Assembly (NCBI GenBank): GCA_910588455.1
Contig: CAJUPG010000034.1
Span: 1-19,898 of the forward strand
Length of the DNA: 19,898 nt
Direction of reading: 5' to 3'
Origin: an uncultured Oscillospiraceae bacterium
GTDB taxonomy: Bacteria; Bacillota; Clostridia; Oscillospirales; Oscillospiraceae
Below the pieces are notes generated by a model. It saw only the letters and a list, made by a program, of their open reading frames with translations, did no database searches and was not told where the DNA came from. Positions 6,842 through 12,971 of this stretch are shown one piece after another. Numbering within the stretch: position 1 is the stretch's first letter; each line of letters begins with the position of its first letter. The position numbers were made by a program, and so were the translations under genes.

Positions 6842-8266
6842 ATGAAAACTGTTGATTTGCTGATTATCCATGGGATTGTCATTACCATGCAGGGGCAGGG
6901 GACCGGAATCGTGAACGACGGCGCGGTGGCCGTACAGGGCTCCACCATACGCGCTGTCGGAGAGACCGCAGAGCTGCGGAAGGAATATGACGGCCATCGG
7001 GTGATTGACGCGACGGACAAGGTGGTTATGCCGGGGCTGATCGACTGCCACTCCCATTCCTCCCTGGGGATTGCCCGGGGTACTGCCCAGGATATTGACA
7101 ACTGGCTGTACAAGGGGATGTTTCCCATCCAGGCCAATCTGGATGACGACGCCACTCAAATCGGCTCCCTGATCGAAATTGCCGAGTCCGTGCTGAACGG
7201 GACCACCACCATCGGCGACTACGGGGACCGGTCGGAGCTGGTGCTGCAAAACCACCGGAAAGTGGGAAACCGCTGCGTTATGACAGAGCTGATCCACGAG
7301 ATGCCGGCGGATATTTACCGGTACGACCCCATGGAGACCTTCCCCTTTGACCCCGGCGTGGGGGAGGCCAAATTTGCCGCCACCCGCAGAATGGTCCAGA
7401 CCTGGCACGGCAGCGGACGAATCACCTGTATGGTAGGGCCCCAGGCGGCCAATATGTGTTCACTGGAGCTGCTGCGGGAGCTGTATGAGTACGCCCGCAA
7501 AGAGGGGCTGGATATTCACATCCACGTATCCCAGAGCCACCGGGAGAATATTCAGTGTGAAAAACGCTATGGACTGCGGGCCATTCCTTTTTTGGAGAAA
7601 AACGGGCTTCTGGGTCCCCAGGTGCTGGCGGCGCATATCAGCCACGCCCAGCCGGAGGAGGTGCGTACCATGGCCCGGCATGGCTGCCGCATGGTGCTGT
7701 GCAGCAACTGCATGGCCCTGATCAATGGGACTGTCCCGCCGGCGGCGGAGTATATGGAGATGGGCGGTGTGGTCGGTCTGGGCACCGATCAGGCTCCCGG
7801 CAACAACCGGAACAATATGTTTTTGGAGATGAAGGTGGGCGATCTGCTCAACAAGTGCAAGGCCGCCAGCGGCACAGTATTTCCGGCCTGGCAGATGCTC
7901 CGGCTGGGAACCATTGAGAGCGCCCGCGCGCTGGGGATGGCGGATCAGATCGGATCGCTGGAAGTGGGAAAAAAGGCGGATCTGATTATACTGGACCTGC
8001 TCCATCCCCATATGACGCCGATCATTCTGTCGCCGGTGCGAAACATCGTACCCAATTTAATCTACTCCGCGGACGGCCGGGAGGTGGAAACGGTTATTGT
8101 AGACGGCCAGGTAATTGTAGACGGCGGAGAATTGACCAATCTGAACCTCAAGGATGCGATTCACCATGCCAATGAGGCCGGAAAACGGTTTTCCAACCGG
8201 ATGGAATCCTTTGAGGGGCTCAACGATGTCCCGCTGGCCCAGTGGACAAAGGCTGGCCTCTATTAA
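6842..8266 (+). CDS. ATZ/TRZ (SsnA-like) family amidohydrolase, probable deaminase or hydrolase
   Basis: A 474-aa cytoplasmic enzyme of the chlorohydrolase/deaminase branch of the amidohydrolase superfamily (atrazine chlorohydrolase, SsnA, MTA/SAH deaminase relatives). Metal ligands: His70 and His72 in GLIDCHSHSSLG, His228 in HIHVSQSHRE, His265 in AAHISHAQ and Asp316 in GLGTDQAPGNN. The region SNCMALINGTVPPAAEYMEMG matches the branch's usual SN..L.SG..P...L..AG pattern. In classic deaminases of this branch the third motif reads H-x-A-E, the Glu being catalytic; here it reads H228-V-S-Q, so that Glu is replaced by Gln and the chemistry may differ. AGGAG precedes the ATG; 12 nt separate it from the previous gene. 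It ends the operon before the hairpin at 8270. Substrate unknown. Confidence 0.9.
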   Translation: MKTVDLLIIHGIVITMQGQGTGIVNDGAVAVQGSTIRAVGETAELRKEYDGHRVIDATDKVVMPGLIDCHSHSSLGIARGTAQDIDNWLYKGMFPIQANLDDDATQIGSLIEIAESVLNGTTTIGDYGDRSELVLQNHRKVGNRCVMTELIHEMPADIYRYDPMETFPFDPGVGEAKFAATRRMVQTWHGSGRITCMVGPQAANMCSLELLRELYEYARKEGLDIHIHVSQSHRENIQCEKRYGLRAIPFLEKNGLLGPQVLAAHISHAQPEEVRTMARHGCRMVLCSNCMALINGTVPPAAEYMEMGGVVGLGTDQAPGNNRNNMFLEMKVGDLLNKCKAASGTVFPAWQMLRLGTIESARALGMADQIGSLEVGKKADLIILDLLHPHMTPIILSPVRNIVPNLIYSADGREVETVIVDGQVIVDGGELTNLNLKDAIHHANEAGKRFSNRMESFEGLNDVPLAQWTKAGLY

Positions 8267-8269
8267 AAG

Positions 8270-8307
8270 ACCGGCGGCTGGTGATGGTTTTATCACCGGC
8301 CGCCGGT
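8270..8307. terminator. Bidirectional terminator between the TRAP-amidohydrolase operon and recR
   Basis: A 16-bp arm (8270-8285) pairs with 8292-8307 around a 6-nt loop, with only one G-T mismatch. On the minus strand it is followed by TCTTTTA, a fair T-run for recR. On the plus strand the flank (TCAGTTTAAATTT) is weaker. The two gene ends converge here with 46 nt between stop codons. Confidence 0.8.
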
Positions 8308-8312
8308 TCAGT

Positions 8313-8915
8313 TTAAATTTCCTGCCGTCCCTCCAGAGCCCGCATAAGGGTTGCGTCGTCGGCGTATTCCAGATGGCTTCCCACGGGGATGCCGTAGGCC
8401 AGCCGGGTAATTTTGACGGAGAAGGGGCGCAGCAGCCGGGACAGATACATAGCTGTGGTCTCCCCCTCGGTGTCTGGGTTGGTGGCCATAATAACCTCAG
8501 AGACCGTCCCGCCGGACACCCGCTCCACCAGGGATTTGATGTGCAGGTCGTCGGGCCCCACGTGGTTCATGGGGGAGATCACTCCATGGAGCACGTGGTA
8601 CAGGCCGTTGTATTCCCGGCTGCGCTCCAGGGCGGCCACGTCCTTGGGATCGGCCACCACGCAGATAGTGGAGCCGTCCCGCCGGGCGCTGGCGCAGATG
8701 GGGCAGGGGCCATCCCCTTCGGTGAGGTTCTGGCACAGGGGACAGCAGTGGATGGATTTTTTTGCGGCCAAAATGGCCTGGGCAAATTGGGCGGCCTCCT
8801 CCTCCGGCTGGGCCAGGAGGTAGAATGCCAGCCGCTGGGCGGATTTCACGCCCACACCGGGGAGCTTGGCGAACTGCTCCACAAGCTGCTCCAGGGCGGG
8901 GGGAAAATACTGCAT
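8313..8915 (-). CDS. recR: Recombination mediator protein RecR
   Basis: 200 aa, the usual RecR length. RecR forms ring-shaped tetramers and, with RecO and RecF, helps load RecA at gaps in damaged DNA. N-terminal helix-hairpin-helix: LVEQFAKLPGVGVKSAQRLAF (about residues 10-30). A zinc finger follows (CCPLCQNLTEGDGPCPIC), then a Toprim domain with VVADPKDVAALE and NPDTEGETTAMYL, and the C-terminal TRLAYGIPVGSHLEYADDATLMRAL. ATG 8915 has GGAGGGGGAGC just upstream; longer readings of this frame run through the rpe gene in the wrong frame and are not real. It follows rpe by 11 nt and is probably co-transcribed; recR more often sits beside dnaX and ybaB, so this neighbourhood is slightly unusual. 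Confidence 0.96.
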   Translation of the reverse strand: MQYFPPALEQLVEQFAKLPGVGVKSAQRLAFYLLAQPEEEAAQFAQAILAAKKSIHCCPLCQNLTEGDGPCPICASARRDGSTICVVADPKDVAALERSREYNGLYHVLHGVISPMNHVGPDDLHIKSLVERVSGGTVSEVIMATNPDTEGETTAMYLSRLLRPFSVKITRLAYGIPVGSHLEYADDATLMRALEGRQEI

Positions 8916-8926
8916 TGCTCCCCCTC

Positions 8927-9574
8927 CTAGTTCACCCGCAGAGCCTGGATGGCTCCGGGAATGTCGGCCGCGCCGTAGACCGCCGAGCCGGCTACCAGTA
9001 CGTTTGCCCCCGCCGCCGCCGCCAGAGGAGCGGTTTTTTGGTTGACGCCGCCGTCCACCTCCAGTTCGCAGGCCGGGTTGTACCGGTCGATCAGGGTCCG
9101 GACCTCCCGGATGGTGTCCAGCTGGCTTTCCAGAAAGGTCTGGCCTCCGAAGCCGGGCTCCACCGTCATCACCAGAACCAGGTCCAGCCGCTCCAGATAG
9201 GGCAGGATGGCCTTGGGGGAGGTGATGGGCCGCAGGGCCACCCCTTTTTTCACTCCGAACTGGTCCATCAGGTCCAGACACTGGACGATCTGGCTGGGGG
9301 GGCAGGCCTCCAGATGAACGGACAGCAGGTCCGCTCCGGCCTGGGCAAAGTCCGCAAGGAGGCGGACGGGCTTGTCGATCATCAGGTGTACATCCAGAAA
9401 CATACCGGTGCATTTCCGGATGGATTTCAGCACCGGCACGCCAATGGTAATATTGGGGACAAAGCAGCCGTCCATGATGTCCACGTGGAGATAGTCGGCG
9501 CTTTCCGCTTGGCGGATGTCCTCCTCCAGATTGACAAAATCCGCTGACAGGATCGAGGGGGAAATTTTAACCAT
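8927..9574 (-). CDS. rpe: Ribulose-phosphate 3-epimerase
   Basis: A 215-aa TIM-barrel enzyme that interconverts ribulose 5-phosphate and xylulose 5-phosphate in the pentose phosphate pathway (cytoplasm). Family motifs in order: VKISPSILSADF at the start, LHVDIMDGCFVPNITIG with metal ligand and catalytic Asp, LDVHLMIDKP, VMTVEPGFGGQTF, and EVDGGVNQKTAPLAAAAGANVLVAGSAVY with the second catalytic Asp and phosphate-binding loop. ATG 9574 has GGAGG 7 nt upstream; the frame runs 11 codons further back but only into the hairpin-rich leader. It precedes recR on the same transcript. Upstream is a 219-bp non-coding gap with a terminator-like hairpin right before the ribosome site. Confidence 0.96.
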   Translation of the reverse strand: MVKISPSILSADFVNLEEDIRQAESADYLHVDIMDGCFVPNITIGVPVLKSIRKCTGMFLDVHLMIDKPVRLLADFAQAGADLLSVHLEACPPSQIVQCLDLMDQFGVKKGVALRPITSPKAILPYLERLDLVLVMTVEPGFGGQTFLESQLDTIREVRTLIDRYNPACELEVDGGVNQKTAPLAAAAGANVLVAGSAVYGAADIPGAIQALRVN

Positions 9575-9596
9575 TGCAATACCTCCATAAAAACAG

Positions 9597-9621
9597 CCCG
9601 CCGGCACCCGCCTGGGGCGGG
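9597..9621 (-). promoter_or_regulatory. Possible attenuator hairpins just upstream of rpe
   Basis: On the minus strand, CCCGCC (9621-9616) can pair with GGCGGG at 9612-9607 (3-nt loop) or with GGCGGG at 9602-9597 (13-nt loop). The second form is followed by CTGTTTTTAT (9595-9586), a terminator-like T-run, only a few bases before the rpe ribosome site. The two exclusive pairings hint at attenuation, but short GC repeats arise easily in this composition. Confidence 0.3.
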
Positions 9622-9756
9622 GCGCATAGGATACAGAGCGGAGAGCGAGAGGGCCTCACGGCCCCTCCGGTGCTCCGGGCTCCGGGACGCTCCATTTGAA
9701 ACCTCACTGCCCGCCGCCCCGGCCTGCTCCGGGCCAGCACGCCGCTTTTCAGATAC

Positions 9757-9784
9757 CCCCCGCCGCCCTTCCCGGCGGCGGGGG
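9757..9784 (-). terminator. Hairpin terminator-like element after ilvA
   Basis: A perfect 11-bp G/C stem (9757-9767 with 9774-9784) and a 6-nt loop begin 10 nt after the ilvA stop. On the minus strand no T-run follows (TATCTGAAAA), so termination may be inefficient or factor-dependent. On the plus strand CAGAGTTTTT follows, which would suit transcription from the other direction. Confidence 0.5.
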
Positions 9785-9793
9785 CAGAGTTTT

Positions 9794-11014
9794 TCAGTCG
9801 TAAATCTTACTGGTGCCCGTTTCCGCCGCGTCGTAGCCCTCCTGGTGGAGGGCGTCCAGAATCTCCTGCTTGTGCTCGTGGCCGAAAGCCTCCAGAGTCA
9901 CCCGGAGCTCAACGCTGCTGGCCCGGTTTACGTTGACAAACTGATTGTGCTCCAGCTTGATAACGTTGCCCGCGTGCTCCGCCAGGATCTGGGCCACCCG
10001 CAGCAGCTCGCCGGGCCGGTCGGGGAGATGGACGGAGAAGGTGAAGATGCGCCCCCGGCGGATCAGGCCGTTCTGAACCACCGAGGCCATGGTAATCACG
10101 TCCATGTTGCCCCCGGACAGGATGGACACCACGTTCTTCTCCCGGCACTCCAGGTGCCGCAGGGCGGCGATGGTCAAAAGGCCCGCGTTTTCCACAATCA
10201 TCTTGTGCTTTTCCATCACGTCCAGAAACGCGGCGACCAGTTCGTCGTCGGAGATGGTAATGATCTGGTCCAGACTTTTCTGTACATAGGGAAAAATCTT
10301 GTCCCCGGGAGTTTTTACTGCCACGCCGTCGGCGATGGTGGTGGCGGTGGGGAGGGTGACCACGTGGCCGGCGTCCAGGCTGGCCTTCATCGACGCGGCT
10401 CCGGTGGGCTCCACGCCAATCACCTGCACGTTGGGATTGAGGAGCTTGGCCAGGGTGGACACCCCCGCCGCCAGTCCGCCGCCGCCGATGGGCACCAGAA
10501 TCACGTCCACATCGGGCAGGTCCTGGAAAATCTCATAGGCGATGGTGCCCTGGCCGGTGGCCACCTCCAGGTCGTTGAAGGGGTGGACGTAGGTAAGCCC
10601 CTGCTCCTCAGACATCTGGGCGGCCAGTGCGGCGGCTTCGTCGAACACGTCTCCGTGGAGAATTACCTGAGCCCCATAGTCCTTGGTGTTGTTGACCTTC
10701 ATCAGAGGGGTGGTGGTGGGCATGACGATGGTGGCGGCCACACCGGAGGCCCGGGCGGCGTAGGCGACTCCCTGGGCGTGGTTGCCGGCGGAGGCGGTAA
10801 CCAGTCCCCGGGACTTCTCTTCTGGACTCATGGCGCTGATTTTGTAGTACGCGCCCCGAATTTTGTAGGCCCCGGTGACCTGCATATTCTCCGGCTTGAG
10901 ATAGACCTGATTGCCGCAGCCCTGGGAGAGATAGGGGGAATGGATCAGCCGGGTTTCGTTCAAAACGCCCCGCAATACGCTGCGGGCCTGCTTAAAATGT
11001 TCAATGGTCATCAT
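9794..11014 (-). CDS. ilvA: Threonine ammonia-lyase with C-terminal ACT domain
   Basis: A 406-aa PLP enzyme that converts threonine to 2-oxobutanoate and ammonia, the entry to isoleucine synthesis or threonine catabolism. The PLP lysine is Lys51 in KPENMQVTGAYKIRGA. Other landmarks are TASAGNHAQGVAYAA, the glycine loop PIGGGGLAAGVS and SGGNMD near residue 300. From about residue 325 an ACT domain follows (FTFSVHLPDRPGELLRVAQILAEHAGN), the form of about 400 aa seen in many Gram-positive bacteria and thought to allow allosteric control. This is shorter than the E. coli biosynthetic IlvA with two ACT-like units. The start at 11014 has AGGAG 9 nt upstream (a second ATG follows at once). It lies 29 nt after the LtaS-like gene on the same strand. 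Whether it is biosynthetic or catabolic cannot be decided; no other ilv genes are in view. Confidence 0.93.
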   Translation of the reverse strand: MMTIEHFKQARSVLRGVLNETRLIHSPYLSQGCGNQVYLKPENMQVTGAYKIRGAYYKISAMSPEEKSRGLVTASAGNHAQGVAYAARASGVAATIVMPTTTPLMKVNNTKDYGAQVILHGDVFDEAAALAAQMSEEQGLTYVHPFNDLEVATGQGTIAYEIFQDLPDVDVILVPIGGGGLAAGVSTLAKLLNPNVQVIGVEPTGAASMKASLDAGHVVTLPTATTIADGVAVKTPGDKIFPYVQKSLDQIITISDDELVAAFLDVMEKHKMIVENAGLLTIAALRHLECREKNVVSILSGGNMDVITMASVVQNGLIRRGRIFTFSVHLPDRPGELLRVAQILAEHAGNVIKLEHNQFVNVNRASSVELRVTLEAFGHEHKQEILDALHQEGYDAAETGTSKIYD

Positions 11015-11043
11015 GGAAAATCACTCCTGCAAGTTTGATTGTG

Positions 11044-12852
11044 TTATTTCGACCAGCGGCGGCCCAGAATCCGGTCGTAGGTGACCAGCTCCATGGCCTT
11101 GAGGAAGGGCTCCCGGGTGGAATGGGCCGGGATTTCCAGCCGGACGTTGTAATAGGGATAATCCCGGTAAAAATCCGCCAGCATCTCCATATAGGGGGTG
11201 CGGGGGAGGCCGACAGCCCGGTAGACCGCATTGAGCACGTTGTAATCGGAGATGGGGTTGTTTTTGTTCTGCCCGAAGAAGTCAAACTCCAGCTCCCGGT
11301 TGGAGTAGATTACATAGGGGGTGGAGTAGACCTGCTCCAGCTCCTCCGGGGTAAGGCCGTCGGTTTGGTCAAACAGGCCGCTCTCCCGATAAGCCAGGTA
11401 GTTGGAGCCCAGGGTGGGCAGGTGGTCCCCGAAAAAGACCGCAATGGTGGGCCGCTCCCGGCGGTCGATGTAGTCCGCCAGATCCCCCAGCATCCTGTCT
11501 GCATCGTACAGCCCCTGGGTGTAGGTGGTCAGGGCGGTGAGGGCGGGCTCGGACAGGTCCGGGGAGGTTACCTCCACCTGAATGTCCGCCGGGTCCATGG
11601 CGTTGTAGGGCTGGTGATTCTGCATGGTAATGACAAACATGAACGTGGGATTTTCCGCCTCATCCAGACATTTTTCCATCAGCAGCAGGGTGGAATGGTC
11701 AGTGATATAGTCCCGCTTATACTCCGCCGTTACCAGCTGGGGCAGGTCCTCCATGTCCAGGAAGCGGTCGAAGCCCAGGTAGGGGTAGGCCTGATTCCGG
11801 GCGTAAAAAGTCCGGTCGTAGGGGTGGATGGCCAGGGTGTCGTAGCCCAGCTCCTTGCAGATGGACACATAGGAGGGGACCTCCTCATCCACAAACCAGT
11901 AGGGGGTGGTCACGTCGGGCAGATAGTCGGTGGTCAGTCCGGTGAGCATCCCGAACTCCGGGCGGACGGTGCCCCCGCCGGAGGCGGTGGTGTAGAGGGT
12001 CCCGCTGTAGCAGTTGGGCCGTTCCAGCAGCGCGTCGTAGTGCTCCAGGGGATTTTGGGAGAACTCCACGCCGGGGAGAATCCGGGCGTCAAAAAAGCTC
12101 TCGCTCAAAATCACAATGACGTCAAATTGTTCCTCGCCGGAGGCGGGGACCGGCTTGTAGAGGTCCAGCAGCGTCTCCATGTTCTCCTGGGTGTAGCCCT
12201 CCGGGGGCTCAATGCGCATGGTGAGCACATTCAGCGCAAAGCCCCCCACAAAGCCGTTGGCATTGTAATTGGAGCGCTGGAGGGCGGTGTCGTAGGTAGA
12301 CATATTGAACCGGGCCAGCATATTTTTGGTGCGCTCCCGGTTGGCGCAGAAGCTCCAGACCAGCACCGCCACCAGGGCTGCCGCCGACAGCCGGTAAAAC
12401 CAGCCCCGGGGCAGGTCCGGCCTGGTCAAAGCCAGGAAGATAATCCAGAGAACAAAGGCCGCCAGCCCCAGCCAGAACCACTTGGGCAGCGCGCCGCTGA
12501 TGAAGGAGGTCAGCTCCCCGGCGCTGCCCGCCATCATCATGTCCTGGGGATAAAAGTTGTCCCCGTTGACGGCCACCTTGGTGTAGTTGATGTAGGCGAA
12601 CAGGAAGGATAGCCCCCCCATAACGCCGGCCGCCAGAGCGCCCCGGCGGCACAGAGCCCAGAAAAACAGAAAGATCAGATAAATAACCACAATCTCAAAG
12701 CAGAGGGGGCCGGGCTGGAGCTCCCAATGGAGGCGCAGCCGGGCCAGACTGCGGTAATTCATGTAGTCCAGCACCAGCAGGCAGAACAGGGGAAACACCG
12801 CCAGACTGAGATACCCCAGAGCTCGGAGGGGACGGGAGCGGAAGATTGACAT
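11044..12852 (-). CDS. LtaS/sulfatase-family membrane phosphoglycerol transferase-like protein
   Basis: A 602-aa protein with an N-terminal membrane half (helices near residues 11-29, 51-69, 72-90, 124-143, 152-170) and an extracellular alkaline-phosphatase-fold domain from about residue 240. The catalytic layout of lipoteichoic acid synthases is present: metal ligand Glu251 in VILSESFFD, nucleophile Thr295 in SGGGTVRPEFGMLTG, His413 in TMQNHQPYN and Asp476-His477 in FFGDHLP. LtaS enzymes move glycerol-phosphate from phosphatidylglycerol onto a glycolipid or growing teichoic acid chain; in clostridia such homologues may serve other polymers. ATG 12852 has AAAGGAG 12 nt upstream within a GGAGCTCC palindrome. 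The gene has its own -10-like element upstream and is followed by ilvA after 29 nt. Confidence 0.9.
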   Translation of the reverse strand: MSIFRSRPLRALGYLSLAVFPLFCLLVLDYMNYRSLARLRLHWELQPGPLCFEIVVIYLIFLFFWALCRRGALAAGVMGGLSFLFAYINYTKVAVNGDNFYPQDMMMAGSAGELTSFISGALPKWFWLGLAAFVLWIIFLALTRPDLPRGWFYRLSAAALVAVLVWSFCANRERTKNMLARFNMSTYDTALQRSNYNANGFVGGFALNVLTMRIEPPEGYTQENMETLLDLYKPVPASGEEQFDVIVILSESFFDARILPGVEFSQNPLEHYDALLERPNCYSGTLYTTASGGGTVRPEFGMLTGLTTDYLPDVTTPYWFVDEEVPSYVSICKELGYDTLAIHPYDRTFYARNQAYPYLGFDRFLDMEDLPQLVTAEYKRDYITDHSTLLLMEKCLDEAENPTFMFVITMQNHQPYNAMDPADIQVEVTSPDLSEPALTALTTYTQGLYDADRMLGDLADYIDRRERPTIAVFFGDHLPTLGSNYLAYRESGLFDQTDGLTPEELEQVYSTPYVIYSNRELEFDFFGQNKNNPISDYNVLNAVYRAVGLPRTPYMEMLADFYRDYPYYNVRLEIPAHSTREPFLKAMELVTYDRILGRRWSK

Positions 12853-12892
12853 AGCGTACAGGAGCTCCTTTCGGCAAATTCTTCTTTATTCT

Positions 12893-12898
12893 AGTATA
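12893..12898 (-). promoter_or_regulatory. -10-like element upstream of the LtaS-like gene
   Basis: TATACT on the minus strand lies in the AT-rich gap about 40 nt before the ATG at 12852. No good -35 is found 17 nt upstream (the nearest TTGCAA is only 12 nt away), so it is a weak call. Confidence 0.35.
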
Positions 12899-12934
12899 CT
12901 CCGGGGGAAATTGCAATGGTTTTTTCCAGAAAAC

Positions 12935-12960
12935 AGGGGACGCCCTGCCGGACGTCCCCT
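12935..12960 (-). terminator. Terminator after the sensor kinase gene
   Basis: On the minus strand AGGGGACG (12960-12953) pairs with CGTCCCCT (12942-12935) around a 10-nt loop that can pair further. It is followed by GTTTTC. It lies 11 nt after the kinase stop at 12972 and separates this operon from the LtaS-like gene. Confidence 0.7.
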
Positions 12961-12971
12961 TGACGCTGTAT

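Larger units (their letters stand above)
9575..9793. other. Non-coding gap between ilvA and rpe with several GC-rich hairpins
   Basis: There is no credible ORF. Besides the hairpins at 9757-9784 and 9597-9621 there is GGGCC-TCAC-GGCCC at 9651-9664. No convincing promoter was found; on the minus strand TATCCT near 9633-9628 is the best -10-like match and lacks a -35. No riboswitch class was recognised. Confidence 0.5.

Noticed and set aside
5984..7408. Minus-strand ORF (474 codons) across both amidohydrolases
   Set aside because: It spans two convincing genes and the gap between them in antisense; the composition is typical of a shadow frame.
9845..11038. Long plus-strand ORF (397 codons) opposite ilvA
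   Set aside because: It is the shadow of ilvA; the translation is rich in Gly/His/Val/Gln with no domain, and ilvA on the other strand has all family motifs.
11035..12612. Long plus-strand ORF (525 codons) opposite the LtaS-like gene
   Set aside because: An antisense shadow produced by GC-rich codon use; no ribosome site and no recognisable motif.
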